Below are positions 25,222 to 35,110 of a DNA stretch of 64,000 nt, piece by piece. The notes beneath the pieces were generated by a model that was not told the DNA's origin, searched no databases, and worked only from the letters and a program-made list of their open reading frames with translations. The stretch is taken from positions 62,001 to 126,000 of the forward strand of contig JAUNGM010000006.1 of the NCBI GenBank assembly GCA_030524545.1, written 5' to 3'. The position numbers and the translations under genes were made by a program. Source of the DNA: Eubacteriales bacterium (GTDB lineage: Bacteria > Bacillota > Clostridia > Lachnospirales > Lachnospiraceae). Position 1 is the stretch's first letter. Each line of letters begins with the position of its first letter.

Positions 25222-27357
25222 ATGACAGTGCTTTTATTTGATATCGTATTTAACGGAAATGATACCATGTATGCAGAAGCAGTGGAAGCTGTTGATGCCG
25301 CAATCGCTGAATACGGCGAAGACATGGCAGTAGGTTTTCCTGAAACCGCATATTCCCTTCCCTGCTTCTATGCAGAGACAGGAAATAAGATTACAACTTT
25401 AAAAGAAGCGAAAGAAGCCCTTACATATATTAAAGCTCAGATGACCCGTGAGAGACGTCTGGATTCCGGTTTCAAATCCGGTGTAGCGACTGCTTTGGCA
25501 GCAGAGCTGATCGAGGCTATGAAATATGTTGGCGGCAAGACCCCGTATGAGGCTCCTTACCTTGGACATATGACAGATGCTCAGATCCGTGAGCTTGGTG
25601 TACCGCTTGTAACAGGCGATATCCCGGGTATTGCAGTTATCATCAATGCAGCTCCGACCGTAGAAGAAGCATGCGCACTGGTTAAGAGCTACCAGGCACA
25701 GGGTAACTTCGTTTGTCTGGTTGGCGGAATCATTGAGCAGTTAAAAGAAGCAAATTACAAGACCGGCTTTAACGTACGTGTATTCCCGATCGGTGAGAAT
25801 ATCTCCTCCGTTTGTCATGCCGTATCTGCAGCATGCAGAACAGCTATGATCTTCGGTAATATCACACCTGGCGACAAGGCTGCTCTTCAGGAGTACACCT
25901 TCAACAGATTCCGTGCATTTGTCAATGCATTTGCACCTCTGGATGAGAAGACCGTTGCCTGCGGTGCAGGAGCTATTTACTATGGCTTCCCGGTAGTTAC
26001 CAATGATATGGACTACACACCAAGCGTACCGAAGAGCCTGATCAAACAGCCGAACGTAGAAGAGTTCAATGCTACTTCCCTTGAGGCTCGTGACATTAAG
26101 ATCAAGATTACAAACGTAGACATCCCTGTAGCATTTGCATCTGCATTCGAAGGTGAGATCATCCGCCGTAAAGACATGCAGGTTGAGTTTGACGGTTCCC
26201 GTGTAGACTGTGCAGAGCTTGTACAGACCTGTGAGCCTTCTGAAGTAGAAGACCACAAGATCACCGTGATCGGACCGGAAGCTGACGAAATGGCTCTGGG
26301 AAGCAAGAACAGCATCGTATATCTGGTAAAAGTTGCAGGCAAGAACATGCAGCCTGACTTTGAATCCGTTATCGAGCGTAAGTTCCACAACTATATCAAC
26401 TGTATCGAAGGTGTATACCACACCGGCCAGCGTGATATGCAGCGTATCCGTATCAGCATTGATGCATTCAATGCCGGATTCCGTATCAAACATATCGGTG
26501 AAGTTCTTTATACTCAGGTTAAGAATGAATTTGACGCTGTTGTTGATAAATGTGAAGTTGTTATTTACACAGATCCTGCAGAATGTACAAGAATGCGTCA
26601 TGAAGTGGCAATCCCGATCTTCAACAAACGTGACGAGCGTCTTGACAACCTGACAGACGAATCTGTAGACGTATACTATAGCTGTATCCTCTGCCAGGCA
26701 TTCTCCCCGTCTCACGTATGTGTGGTTACACCTGAGAGACTTGGACTTTGCGGTGCCGTGTCATGGCTGGATGCAAAAGCAACCAACGAGCTTGATCCGG
26801 CTGGTCCGTGTCAGGTAATCACCAAAGAAAGAGTTATTGATGAAAATCTTGGTTCTTACGAGGACGTTGATGAAGCTGTACAGAAATACTCCCAGGGTGC
26901 CCTGGAGCACGTTACTCTGTACTCCATCATGCAGGATCCGATGACCTCCTGCGGATGTTTCGAGTGTATCTGCGGTATTGAACCGTTCTCCAACGGCGTT
27001 GTTATCGCGAACCGTGAGTATGCAGGCATGACTCCTCTTGGAATGACCTTCTCCGAAATGGCTTCCATGACCGGCGGCGGTGTTCAGACACCTGGTTTCA
27101 TGGGACATGGTAAACATTTCATCGGTTCCAAGAAATTCATGAAGGCAGAAGGCGGTATTGAGCGTATCGTATGGATGCCGAAAGAACTGAAAGAATTCGT
27201 TGCAGACAGACTGAATAAGACTGCTCAGGAAATGTACGGAATCGAGAACTTCACTGATATGATCGGTGATGAAACTGTTGCAGAAGATCCGGAAACCCTG
27301 GTTGAATTCCTGACAGAAAAAGGTCATCCGGCATTAATGCTTGATCCAATGATGTAA
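25222..27357 (+). CDS. acsB: CO-methylating acetyl-CoA synthase, copy 1
   Basis: A 711-residue acetyl-CoA synthase, which condenses CO from CODH, the methyl group of the corrinoid protein and CoA at the nickel A-cluster. The A-cluster cysteines are all present: C488, C491, C500, C510, C577 and C579, with the same spacing as C506-C597 of the Moorella enzyme. Flanking motifs are AFSPSHVCVVTPERLGLCG and TSCGCFECICG. The N-terminal domain (about 1-300) that contacts CODH is complete. RBS TTAGGAGGT is strong. A second complete acsB follows. Confidence 0.97.
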   Translation: MTVLLFDIVFNGNDTMYAEAVEAVDAAIAEYGEDMAVGFPETAYSLPCFYAETGNKITTLKEAKEALTYIKAQMTRERRLDSGFKSGVATALAAELIEAMKYVGGKTPYEAPYLGHMTDAQIRELGVPLVTGDIPGIAVIINAAPTVEEACALVKSYQAQGNFVCLVGGIIEQLKEANYKTGFNVRVFPIGENISSVCHAVSAACRTAMIFGNITPGDKAALQEYTFNRFRAFVNAFAPLDEKTVACGAGAIYYGFPVVTNDMDYTPSVPKSLIKQPNVEEFNATSLEARDIKIKITNVDIPVAFASAFEGEIIRRKDMQVEFDGSRVDCAELVQTCEPSEVEDHKITVIGPEADEMALGSKNSIVYLVKVAGKNMQPDFESVIERKFHNYINCIEGVYHTGQRDMQRIRISIDAFNAGFRIKHIGEVLYTQVKNEFDAVVDKCEVVIYTDPAECTRMRHEVAIPIFNKRDERLDNLTDESVDVYYSCILCQAFSPSHVCVVTPERLGLCGAVSWLDAKATNELDPAGPCQVITKERVIDENLGSYEDVDEAVQKYSQGALEHVTLYSIMQDPMTSCGCFECICGIEPFSNGVVIANREYAGMTPLGMTFSEMASMTGGGVQTPGFMGHGKHFIGSKKFMKAEGGIERIVWMPKELKEFVADRLNKTAQEMYGIENFTDMIGDETVAEDPETLVEFLTEKGHPALMLDPMM

Positions 27358-27401
27358 ATCGCAAAGCACAGGAATTCCCACATTTCTGCGCCGGCGGTTT
27401 C

Positions 27402-27485
27402 AAAACAGAAGAAAGCTGCGGTATGGGTGCTCCGGCACCCTGCGGCAGCCTGCTTCGGTTATAGTACAGACCTCTGTTCTGTTTT
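27402..27485 (+). promoter_or_regulatory. Nested hairpins between the two acsB genes
   Basis: Outer arms AAAACAGAA (27402-27410) and TTCTGTTTT (27477-27485) enclose an inner hairpin (GCTGC...GGGTGC-TCC-GGCACCC...GCAGC, 27415-27449). The T run at the end could give partial termination between acsB1 and acsB2. Confidence 0.5.
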
Positions 27486-27593
27486 CGGGAAGCCTTTGTG
27501 CAAAGCGCATCTGCTCCCCGCAGACAGCAGCAGATTATCAGCCTGTGCAGGAACCTGTTAATCGTATTATTTAGAAAAGGTGGAGATTGCAAC

Positions 27594-29720
27594 ATGTTAA
27601 TCAACAGAATTTTTAGCGGAAATGACGCAGTATTCGGTCTGACCGAGCAGGCAGTGGACGGGGCAGTCCGGCAGCATGGTGCAGACAAGGCAGTTGGATT
27701 TCCTCATACAGCCTATTGCCTGCCGTGTTACTATTCCGTAACAGGCGTCAAGGTAAAGACCCTTGGGGAAATGAAAGAAGCTCTTGGAGTGATCAAAACA
27801 CTGATGACAAGAGAACATGAGCTGAATGACGCCCTTATGTCCGGTGTGGCAACTGCTCTGTGTGCGGAATTCATTGAAGCGCTGAAATATCTGGACGGAG
27901 CACAGCCCTACAGTGAGCCATGCTATGGACATCTGGCTGACTCCATTATCCGTGAACTTGGTGTACCGCTTGTAACAGGCGATATCCCGGGTGTCGCTGT
28001 TATCCTTGGAGCTGCACCGACCGCTCAGGAAGGTGTAGACCTTATTAAGAGCTATCAGGCACAGGGTATCCTTGTGACCCTGGTAGGCGGCATTATCGAC
28101 CAGGCGGCAGAGCTTGGCCTTAAGATGGGCTACAATGTGCGTATCGTACCGCTGGGCAAAGACGTTACCTCAGTGATTCATGTAGTATCCGTCGCACTTC
28201 GTGCAGCCCTGATCTTCGGTAATGTTACTCCTGGTGATGCAGCAAGTCTGATCACTTATACATCAGAGAGAGTTCCGGCATTTGTAAATGCCTTTAAACC
28301 GATCGATGATGTGATCCTGGCAGCCGGAGCCGGAGCAATTAAGCTTGGCTTCCCGGTAATTTCCAACGAAGATGAGAATATCGTGGAAGTGCCCGGAGCA
28401 CTCATTGCCTGCCCGAATGTGGCAGACTTTAATAAGGTTTCCCTGGAAGCACGGAATATCAAGATCAAAATTACGAATATTGATATTCCTGTGGCGTTCG
28501 CATCTGCGTTTGAAGGTGAGATCATCCGTCGTAAAGACATGCAGGTTGAGTTTGACGGTTCCCGTGTAGACTGTGCGGAACTTGTTCAGACCAAGGCCAT
28601 GGATGAGGTGGAAGACCATAAGATCACCGTAGTCGGACCGGATGTTGATACCTTTGAAGTCGGCAGCAAACACAGCCTTGCTTACGTGGTAGAAGTAGCA
28701 GGAAAGAAGATGCAGCCTGACTTTGAGCCGGTTATCGAACGTAAATTCCATAACTATATTAACTGTATTGAAGGTGTATACCATACCGGTCAGCGTGATA
28801 TGTTCCGTATCCGTATCGGCAAGGAAGCTTTTAACGCAGGTTTCCGTGCGAAACATTTCGGTGAGGTTCTGTACGCACAGGTGAAGAATGAATTTGAAGC
28901 CGTAGTGGACAAGTGCCAGGTGACGATTTATACCGATCCTGCAGAATGTACAAGAATCCGTCACGAAGTGGCAATTCCGACATTTGATAAACGTGATGCA
29001 CGTCTGGAAACATTGACCGATGAATCCGTTGATGTATATTACAGTTGTATTCTCTGCCAGGCATTTTCTCCGTCCCACGTTTGTGTGGTCACTCCTGAGA
29101 GACTCGGCCTATGCGGAGCAGTATCCTGGCTCGATGCCAAAGCAACCAACGAGCTGGATCCTGCAGGCCCGTGCCAGGTGATCACCAAAGAGCGTGTGAT
29201 CAATGAAGATCTTGGCTCTTATGAAGACGTTGATGAAGCCGTTCAGAAATATTCTCAGGGCGCTCTGGAGCATGTTACCCTGTATTCCATTATGCAGGAT
29301 CCTATGACTTCCTGCGGATGCTTTGAGTGTATCTGCGGTATTGAGCCGTTTTCCAATGGTGTTGTCATTGCCAACCGTGAGTATGCGGGTATGACTCCGC
29401 TTGGAATGACCTTCCCGGAAATGGCTTCCATGACCGGAGGCGGTGTACAGACTCCTGGTTTTATGGGACATGGGAAACATTTCATTGGATCCAAGAAGTT
29501 CATGAAGGCGGAAGGCGGTATCGAACGTATCGTATGGATGCCGAAGGAACTGAAGGACACAGTGGCAGACCGTCTGAACAAAACTGCGAAAGAGCTTTAC
29601 GGAATCGACAATTTCACTGATATGATCGGTGACGAAACGATTGCGACGGATCCGGAAACGCTTGTGGCATTTTTAACAGAACATGCGCATCCTGCCTTGT
29701 CAATGGAACCAATGATGTAG
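27594..29720 (+). CDS. acsB: CO-methylating acetyl-CoA synthase, copy 2
   Basis: A 708-residue second acetyl-CoA synthase. All six A-cluster cysteines are kept (C485, C488, C497, C507, C574, C576), so it should be active. The C-terminal two-thirds are almost the same as copy 1, but the first 300 residues differ at roughly half the positions (for example MLINRIFSGNDAVFG against MTVLLFDIVFNGNDTMY). The N-terminal part is the CODH-contacting domain, so the copies may differ in partner binding or stability. Start: ATG 27594 with AAGGTGGAG; the ORF stays open upstream to 27498 without an RBS. Confidence 0.95.
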   Translation: MLINRIFSGNDAVFGLTEQAVDGAVRQHGADKAVGFPHTAYCLPCYYSVTGVKVKTLGEMKEALGVIKTLMTREHELNDALMSGVATALCAEFIEALKYLDGAQPYSEPCYGHLADSIIRELGVPLVTGDIPGVAVILGAAPTAQEGVDLIKSYQAQGILVTLVGGIIDQAAELGLKMGYNVRIVPLGKDVTSVIHVVSVALRAALIFGNVTPGDAASLITYTSERVPAFVNAFKPIDDVILAAGAGAIKLGFPVISNEDENIVEVPGALIACPNVADFNKVSLEARNIKIKITNIDIPVAFASAFEGEIIRRKDMQVEFDGSRVDCAELVQTKAMDEVEDHKITVVGPDVDTFEVGSKHSLAYVVEVAGKKMQPDFEPVIERKFHNYINCIEGVYHTGQRDMFRIRIGKEAFNAGFRAKHFGEVLYAQVKNEFEAVVDKCQVTIYTDPAECTRIRHEVAIPTFDKRDARLETLTDESVDVYYSCILCQAFSPSHVCVVTPERLGLCGAVSWLDAKATNELDPAGPCQVITKERVINEDLGSYEDVDEAVQKYSQGALEHVTLYSIMQDPMTSCGCFECICGIEPFSNGVVIANREYAGMTPLGMTFPEMASMTGGGVQTPGFMGHGKHFIGSKKFMKAEGGIERIVWMPKELKDTVADRLNKTAKELYGIDNFTDMIGDETIATDPETLVAFLTEHAHPALSMEPMM

Positions 29721-29774
29721 TATAATGTATATGAAATATGCAATATTAAATTTTTAAGAGGAGGCTATTTAGCA

Positions 29775-30716
29775 ATGCCGTTTAATCAGAAACCACAAAA
29801 GTTTAATGCAAAGATTAACACAGTCACCATCGGCAGCGGAGACAAGACCGTATCTATCGGAGGAAACAGCACATTTCCTTTCTATAGCTTCGATGCTCCG
29901 ACAGCAAACACTGCCAAAGTAGGTGTTGAGATTTCCGATATGGGCCTGGAAGGCGCATCTGAAGGAATCAAAGCATACTATGAAGGTGCCACCACCATGG
30001 CTGAGATCGCTCAGAAAGCAGCTGCTATGGAAGGTGCGGATTTTGTTGCACTCGTTCTGGAAGGCGGAGACCCGAACGGTGAGAACAAATCTGTGGAAGA
30101 GTTAATCGCAATCGTTAAAGAGGTTGCAGATGCAGTTGACTGTCCATTAGTAGTAGAAGGCTGCAAGAACGTTGAGAAGGACGCTGAACTTCTTCCGAAG
30201 GTAGCAGAAGTATTACAGGGCAGAAACGTTCTCATCCTTTCTGAAAAAGAAGAGAACTACAAGGCTATCGGTGCTGCAGCAGGTCTTGCATACAACCAGA
30301 TCGTTGGTGCAGAGTCTGCCGTAGATATCAACCTTGCAAAACAGTTAAACGTTGTTACCACTCAGTTAGGCGTTAATGCACAGAAGATCGTTATGAACGT
30401 CGGAAGTGCATGTGCAGGATACGGATACGAGTACGTTGTATCCACTATGGACCGTATCAAAGGTGCAGCATTAGGCCAGAACGACAATATGCTGCAGATG
30501 CCTATCATTACTCCAGTTGCTTCCGAGACGTGGGGCGTAAAAGAAGCATCCGCTTCTGAAGCAGACATGCCGGAATGGGGACCGCAGGACGAACGTGGAA
30601 TTGACATGGAGATCATGACCGCAGCAGCAGACCTGGCAGCAGGTTCTGACGCAGTTATTCTGAGACATCCTCAGTCTGTGGCAACCATTTCTAAAATGAT
30701 CAAAGCACTTGCGTAA
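29775..30716 (+). CDS. acsD: Corrinoid/iron-sulfur protein small subunit (ACS/CODH delta)
   Basis: A 313-residue TIM-barrel subunit that pairs with AcsC to hold the corrinoid which carries the methyl group. The start FNAKINTVTIG and the segments GGNSTFPFYSFDAP, VLEGGDPNGENKS and MNVGSACAGYGYEY fit the family. Length is normal. RBS AGAGGAGG. acsC follows after 22 bases. Confidence 0.95.
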   Translation: MPFNQKPQKFNAKINTVTIGSGDKTVSIGGNSTFPFYSFDAPTANTAKVGVEISDMGLEGASEGIKAYYEGATTMAEIAQKAAAMEGADFVALVLEGGDPNGENKSVEELIAIVKEVADAVDCPLVVEGCKNVEKDAELLPKVAEVLQGRNVLILSEKEENYKAIGAAAGLAYNQIVGAESAVDINLAKQLNVVTTQLGVNAQKIVMNVGSACAGYGYEYVVSTMDRIKGAALGQNDNMLQMPIITPVASETWGVKEASASEADMPEWGPQDERGIDMEIMTAAADLAAGSDAVILRHPQSVATISKMIKALA

Positions 30717-30738
30717 TTGAATAGGAGGAAGAAAAGAT

Positions 30739-32085
30739 ATGGCACTGAATGGTATTCAGATCTTTAAATTAACACCAAAGAAAAACTGTAAGGAATGTGG
30801 ATGCCCGACATGTATGGCTTTCTCCATGAAAGTTGCACAGGGCGCTATGAAAATTGAGCAGTGTCCTCATATGTCTGAGGAAGCTCTTGCATCTCTGTCT
30901 GAGGCAACCGCTCCGCCAATGAAGACCATCAAGATCGGAACTGGCGACGGCGAATTCAGCCTTGGCGGTGAGACCGTACTTTTCAGACATGAGAAGACAT
31001 TTGTAAGCAAAACAAGATATGCAGTATCTCTGTGCACATGCATGGATGATGCAGCGGTAGAAGCAAAGCTGGCAGAAATCCCGAAGGTTGATTATGAACG
31101 TATCGGTGAGAGAATGTACGCTGAGCTTGTATATGTAAACTGCAGTGAAGGTGCAGATGCAGCAGCATACACCGCACTGGTTGAAAAAGCAGCAGCTCTT
31201 GGCAGAACTCTGGTTCTTGGATGCGCAGATTCTGAAATCGCCAAAGCAGCTCTTGCAGTATGTAAAGACAGCAAGCCGGTACTGAACGGCGCAAATGCTT
31301 CCAACTACGAAGCTATGAACGCAGTAGCTACAGAAGCAGGCGTTGTTCTGGGCGTATCCGGCAAAGATATCAACGAACTGTATGACACTGTTGCAGCTCT
31401 TGAGAAACTCGGCAACAAGAATCTCGTACTGGATGTAACAGGCGCTGACCTGAAGGAAACCTTCGCAAATGCAGTACTTGTTCGTCGTGCAGCTCTGAAG
31501 GATCAGGACAGAACCTTCGGATATCCGTCTATCGTAAATACTGTAAAGATCGCAAAAGGCGATGTACATATGCAGGCAGCTCTTGCTTCCCTGTTCACCA
31601 TGAAATATGGTTCCATCATCGTTATGGAGCAGATGACCTATGCAGAAGCACTTCCTCTGTACGGTCTGCGCCAGAACGTATTTACAGACCCGCAGAAGCC
31701 AATGAAAGTAGAACCGGGCATCTATCCGTTAAACGGTGCAGACGAGAACTCTCTCGTTGTTACAACCGTAGACTTCGCCCTGACCTACTTCGTAGTATCC
31801 GGCGAGCTGGAGCGTTCCGGTGTTCCGCTTAACCTGGTGATCAACGATGCAGGCGGATTGTCCGTTCTGACATCCTGGGCTGCAGGTAAATTCTCCGGCA
31901 ACAGCATCTCCAAGTTCATCATCGAGAATGTTGAGCCGAAGGTAAAATGCAGAAAACTTCTCATTCCTGGTAAAGTTGCCGTTCTGAAAGGCGACCTGGA
32001 AGCAAAACTTCCTGGATGGGAGATCATCGTTGGACCAAGAGAAGCTGTACAGCTTGTGAAGTTCTTAAAAGACATGCAGGCATAA
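30739..32085 (+). CDS. acsC: Corrinoid/iron-sulfur protein large subunit (ACS/CODH gamma)
   Basis: A 448-residue methyl carrier. The N-terminal [4Fe-4S] domain has C17, C20, C25 and C42, the same positions as in the Moorella protein; this cluster re-reduces Co(II). A TIM barrel and a C-terminal cobamide-binding domain follow (GGLSVLTSWAAGKFSG). It receives the methyl group from AcsE and gives it to AcsB. Confidence 0.96.
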   Translation: MALNGIQIFKLTPKKNCKECGCPTCMAFSMKVAQGAMKIEQCPHMSEEALASLSEATAPPMKTIKIGTGDGEFSLGGETVLFRHEKTFVSKTRYAVSLCTCMDDAAVEAKLAEIPKVDYERIGERMYAELVYVNCSEGADAAAYTALVEKAAALGRTLVLGCADSEIAKAALAVCKDSKPVLNGANASNYEAMNAVATEAGVVLGVSGKDINELYDTVAALEKLGNKNLVLDVTGADLKETFANAVLVRRAALKDQDRTFGYPSIVNTVKIAKGDVHMQAALASLFTMKYGSIIVMEQMTYAEALPLYGLRQNVFTDPQKPMKVEPGIYPLNGADENSLVVTTVDFALTYFVVSGELERSGVPLNLVINDAGGLSVLTSWAAGKFSGNSISKFIIENVEPKVKCRKLLIPGKVAVLKGDLEAKLPGWEIIVGPREAVQLVKFLKDMQA

Positions 32086-32097
32086 AACTGTATCTGA

Positions 32098-32196
32098 CCG
32101 TTACCGGCCAGGGATAGCATTCCGCAGGTTTATGACCGGATATGCATGACCGGTAACGTTAAAAAGCGAGACTGTGCAGGAGTCCCCTGCACAGTC
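32098..32196 (+). promoter_or_regulatory. Two stable hairpins upstream of acsE
   Basis: First hairpin: CCGTTACCGG (32098-32107) with CCGGTAACG (32150-32158). Second: GACTGTGCAGG (32170-32180) with CCTGCACAGTC (32186-32196), an 11-bp perfect stem. Neither has a T run, so mRNA processing or stability control is more likely than termination. Confidence 0.5.
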
Positions 32197-32230
32197 CCGC
32201 ACAATCTTAAAAATAAAGGAGAACACGAGT

Positions 32231-33016
32231 ATGGCAAAATTTGTAACAATCGGGGAAAGACTTTCAACTACAGCACCGGCGGTAAACAAAGCATTTACCG
32301 AAAGAGATCCTGAGCCGATTTTAAAAAGAGCAAAACAGCAGCTGGATGCAGGTGCTACATATCTGGATGTAAATATCGGACCGGCAGAGAATGATGGAGA
32401 AGACTTAATGAAATGGGCTGTTCAGCTTCTTCAGGGAGAATTCGACAATGTTCCGCTTGCTTTGGATACCACCAATATGAAAGCAATCGAAGCTGGTATT
32501 TCCGTATACAACAGAGCAAAAGGTAAACCAATCGTTAACTCCGCAGATGCAGGAGACAGAATCGCAAACATTGACCTTGCAGCAGCAAATGATGCAATTG
32601 TTATCGCACTTTGCTCCTCCGGTATGGTAGCTGCAGACAATGATGAGCGTATGATGCACTGCCAGAATATGCTGGAAAGAGGCATGATGCTTGGCATGGA
32701 TCCTCAGGATCTGTGGTTTGACCCGTTATTCCTGGTTGTTAAGGGAATGCAGGACAAGCAGATGGAAGTTCTGGAAGCTATCAAAATGTTCTCCGAAATG
32801 GGACTGAATTCCACAGGCGGACTTTCCAATAACAGCAACGGTATGCCGAAACACATCCGTCCGATCATGGACTCTGCTCTGGTAGCTATGGCTATGATGC
32901 AGGGATTAACATCCGCAATCGTAAATCCGAACGACCTTCGTCTGATGGAAACGATCAAATCCTGTGATGTATTCAAGAACAATACTCTGTACGCTGATTC
33001 CTATCTGGAAATCTAA
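32231..33016 (+). CDS. acsE: Methyltetrahydrofolate:corrinoid/iron-sulfur protein methyltransferase
   Basis: A 261-residue TIM-barrel methyltransferase that moves the methyl group of CH3-THF to the cobalt of AcsCD. Pterin-binding family marks are LDVNIGPAENDGE, ALDTTN, PIVNSADAGDRI and STGGLSNNSNGMP. Length equals the Moorella enzyme (262). Start: ATG 32231 with AAAGGAGAAC; the open frame upstream to 32174 is inside the hairpin leader. Confidence 0.96.
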   Translation: MAKFVTIGERLSTTAPAVNKAFTERDPEPILKRAKQQLDAGATYLDVNIGPAENDGEDLMKWAVQLLQGEFDNVPLALDTTNMKAIEAGISVYNRAKGKPIVNSADAGDRIANIDLAAANDAIVIALCSSGMVAADNDERMMHCQNMLERGMMLGMDPQDLWFDPLFLVVKGMQDKQMEVLEAIKMFSEMGLNSTGGLSNNSNGMPKHIRPIMDSALVAMAMMQGLTSAIVNPNDLRLMETIKSCDVFKNNTLYADSYLEI

Positions 33017-33052
33017 TTTAAAACAGGGATTCTCTTAATAAACACAATCGGA

Positions 33053-33081
33053 GGCTGGAGGCTTCGGCCTTCAGCCTTTTT
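33053..33081 (+). terminator. Intrinsic terminator with UUCG tetraloop between acsE and acsV
   Basis: GGCTGGAGGC (33053-33062), loop TTCG, GCCTTCAGCC (33067-33076) and TTTTTC. A strong terminator inside the locus, likely to lower expression of acsV and genes beyond it. Confidence 0.9.
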
Positions 33082-33153
33082 CATCAAATGGGAAACTTTG
33101 TTCATGAGCAGCAGGATTCCTTTTTAAAAGGCTGTGAGAAAGGTGGTTGCCGG

Positions 33154-35091
33154 ATGTTTAAGGTAACATTTGCATTCGAAGATGGCAGTGTGGTAGAAAC
33201 ATATGCCAATGCGGGGGATAATTTATTGGAAATTGCACGGGAGGCCAATGTCGCTATTGACGCCCCCTGTTCCGGAAACGCTTCCTGCGGGAAATGCCGG
33301 GTGCAGTTAAAAGGCGGAGAATTAAATTCCAAGAAAACACTTCATATTGCGGATGAAGAATACAATAACGGCTGGAGACTGGCCTGTGTAAGTACGGTTT
33401 GCGCGGACGTGACTGTGCTGGTACCGGATATTGCTTCTGCATACAAGAGCAGAATGAAAGTGGCGGATTTAAGCTCCAAAGAGGAAATTGCCATTTTTGA
33501 AAAAGCCAAGAGAGAGATTGAACTAACCGGCATTATGTTAAATAACAGTCTGGATGTTGTGGAGGTGACGATGGATCCTCCGAGCCTGGACGATACCATG
33601 CCGGACAATGAACGCCTTACAAGGGCGCTTCGTAAATTCCTGAACATTAAGCGTGTGCGGATTCCGTATGCAGTCCTTAAGAAACTGCCGGATGTCATGC
33701 GCGACAATAACTATCAAGTAAAATGTATCCTGCGGACAACGCCGAACGACATGTTTGTCTATGACATCTACGGAATGAGCGAGGATGTTGTAGTATGCGG
33801 TCTTGCAGTAGATATTGGTACAACAACTGTATCAGCCGTGATCATCAATATGGAAAACGGCGAAATTCTGGCAAAGGGTTCTGCAGGCAACGGTCAGATC
33901 CGCTATGGTGCGGACGTGATCAACCGTATTATTGAACAGCAGAAGCCGGGCGGCAAAAAGAAGCTGCAGGACGCAGTGATCAAGGAGACCATTAATCCCA
34001 TGATCCGCGAAATGTGCAAAAGTGCCGGTATTTCCAGAAATCAGATCTACCGGATGTGCGTTGCATCCAACACGACTATGAATCATCTGTTTGCAGGAAT
34101 CAATGCAGATCCGCTGCGTATGGAACCATACATTCCTGCATTCTTTAAAACAAATTCCCTGTTTGCTTCCGACGTGGGAATTGATATTAACCAGGACGCC
34201 CATATTATTGTGGCTCCGAATATTGGAAGCTATGTAGGCGGTGATATCACTGCCGGAACACTGGTGAGCATGATCTGGAACAGACCGGAGTTCTCCCTGT
34301 TCATCGACCTTGGAACCAACGGAGAGCTTGTATTCGGAAATTCCGATTTTATGATGAGCTGTGCATGTTCTGCAGGCCCTGCATTTGAGGGCGGCGATAT
34401 CAGCTGCGGTATGCGTGCGACAGACGGTGCCATTGAGGCCTGTACCATTGATAAAGAGACCATGGAGCCTACCTACAAGATCGTAGGTGAGCCGGGTACG
34501 AAGCCAATCGGTCTCTGCGGTTCCGGTATCATTGATGTGATCAGTGAACTGTTTATTACCGGAATCATCAACCCGAAGGGGAAATTTGTCCGTGAAGGCA
34601 GGCGTGTGAAGCATGACGAATACGGAATGGGAAGCTATGTCCTTGCATTTGAGGAGGAAGCAGGATCTGTCAAAGATGTGGAGATCACAGAGGTTGACAT
34701 TGACAACTTTATCCGTGCGAAAGGCGCGATCTTCTCCGCGATCCGTACAATGCTCAGTTCCCTCGACTTTGATGTTTCCATGATCGATGACGTCTATGTA
34801 GCAGGCGGCATCGGCAGCGGCATCAATATGAAAAATGCGGTAAATATCGGTATGTTCCCGGATATCCCGCTGGACAAATTCCATTACATTGGAAACTCTT
34901 CCTTAACAGGAGCCTATCTGATGCTCCTTTCCACAAAGGCAGAGCAGAAAACCTACGAGCTTGCATCTAATATGACTTATCTGGAGCTTTCCACAGTTCC
35001 GACCTATATGGATGAATTTGTAGGTGCATGCTTCATTCCTCATACGGATACTACACTTTTCCCGGATGTAATGGAGCTTTTGAATCAATAA
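33154..35091 (+). CDS. acsV: Reductive activator of the corrinoid protein (RACo, AcsV)
   Basis: A 645-residue protein that uses ATP and a [2Fe-2S] cluster to re-reduce inactive Co(II) in the corrinoid protein. The N-terminal ferredoxin domain has C39, C45, C48 and C78. A linker domain (about 100-220) follows, then an ASKHA-type ATPase domain with GLAVDIGTTTVSAV, ASNTTMNH, DLGTNGE and GGIGSG. Start: MFKVTFAF at 33154 with AGGTGG; the longer in-frame start at 33088 would overlap the terminator region. Name by family and position in the locus. Confidence 0.93.
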   Translation: MFKVTFAFEDGSVVETYANAGDNLLEIAREANVAIDAPCSGNASCGKCRVQLKGGELNSKKTLHIADEEYNNGWRLACVSTVCADVTVLVPDIASAYKSRMKVADLSSKEEIAIFEKAKREIELTGIMLNNSLDVVEVTMDPPSLDDTMPDNERLTRALRKFLNIKRVRIPYAVLKKLPDVMRDNNYQVKCILRTTPNDMFVYDIYGMSEDVVVCGLAVDIGTTTVSAVIINMENGEILAKGSAGNGQIRYGADVINRIIEQQKPGGKKKLQDAVIKETINPMIREMCKSAGISRNQIYRMCVASNTTMNHLFAGINADPLRMEPYIPAFFKTNSLFASDVGIDINQDAHIIVAPNIGSYVGGDITAGTLVSMIWNRPEFSLFIDLGTNGELVFGNSDFMMSCACSAGPAFEGGDISCGMRATDGAIEACTIDKETMEPTYKIVGEPGTKPIGLCGSGIIDVISELFITGIINPKGKFVREGRRVKHDEYGMGSYVLAFEEEAGSVKDVEITEVDIDNFIRAKGAIFSAIRTMLSSLDFDVSMIDDVYVAGGIGSGINMKNAVNIGMFPDIPLDKFHYIGNSSLTGAYLMLLSTKAEQKTYELASNMTYLELSTVPTYMDEFVGACFIPHTDTTLFPDVMELLNQ

Positions 35092-35110
35092 TTGATTTAT
35101 AAATAATTGT

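Noticed and set aside
25741-26715. 324-codon minus-strand ORF inside acsB copy 1
   Set aside because: Shadow of a strongly biased coding sequence; a similar shadow occurs in copy 2 because the genes are paralogues.
27498-27593. Longer N-terminus for acsB copy 2
   Set aside because: No RBS at 27498 and the sequence is the structured spacer; the conserved start is at 27594.
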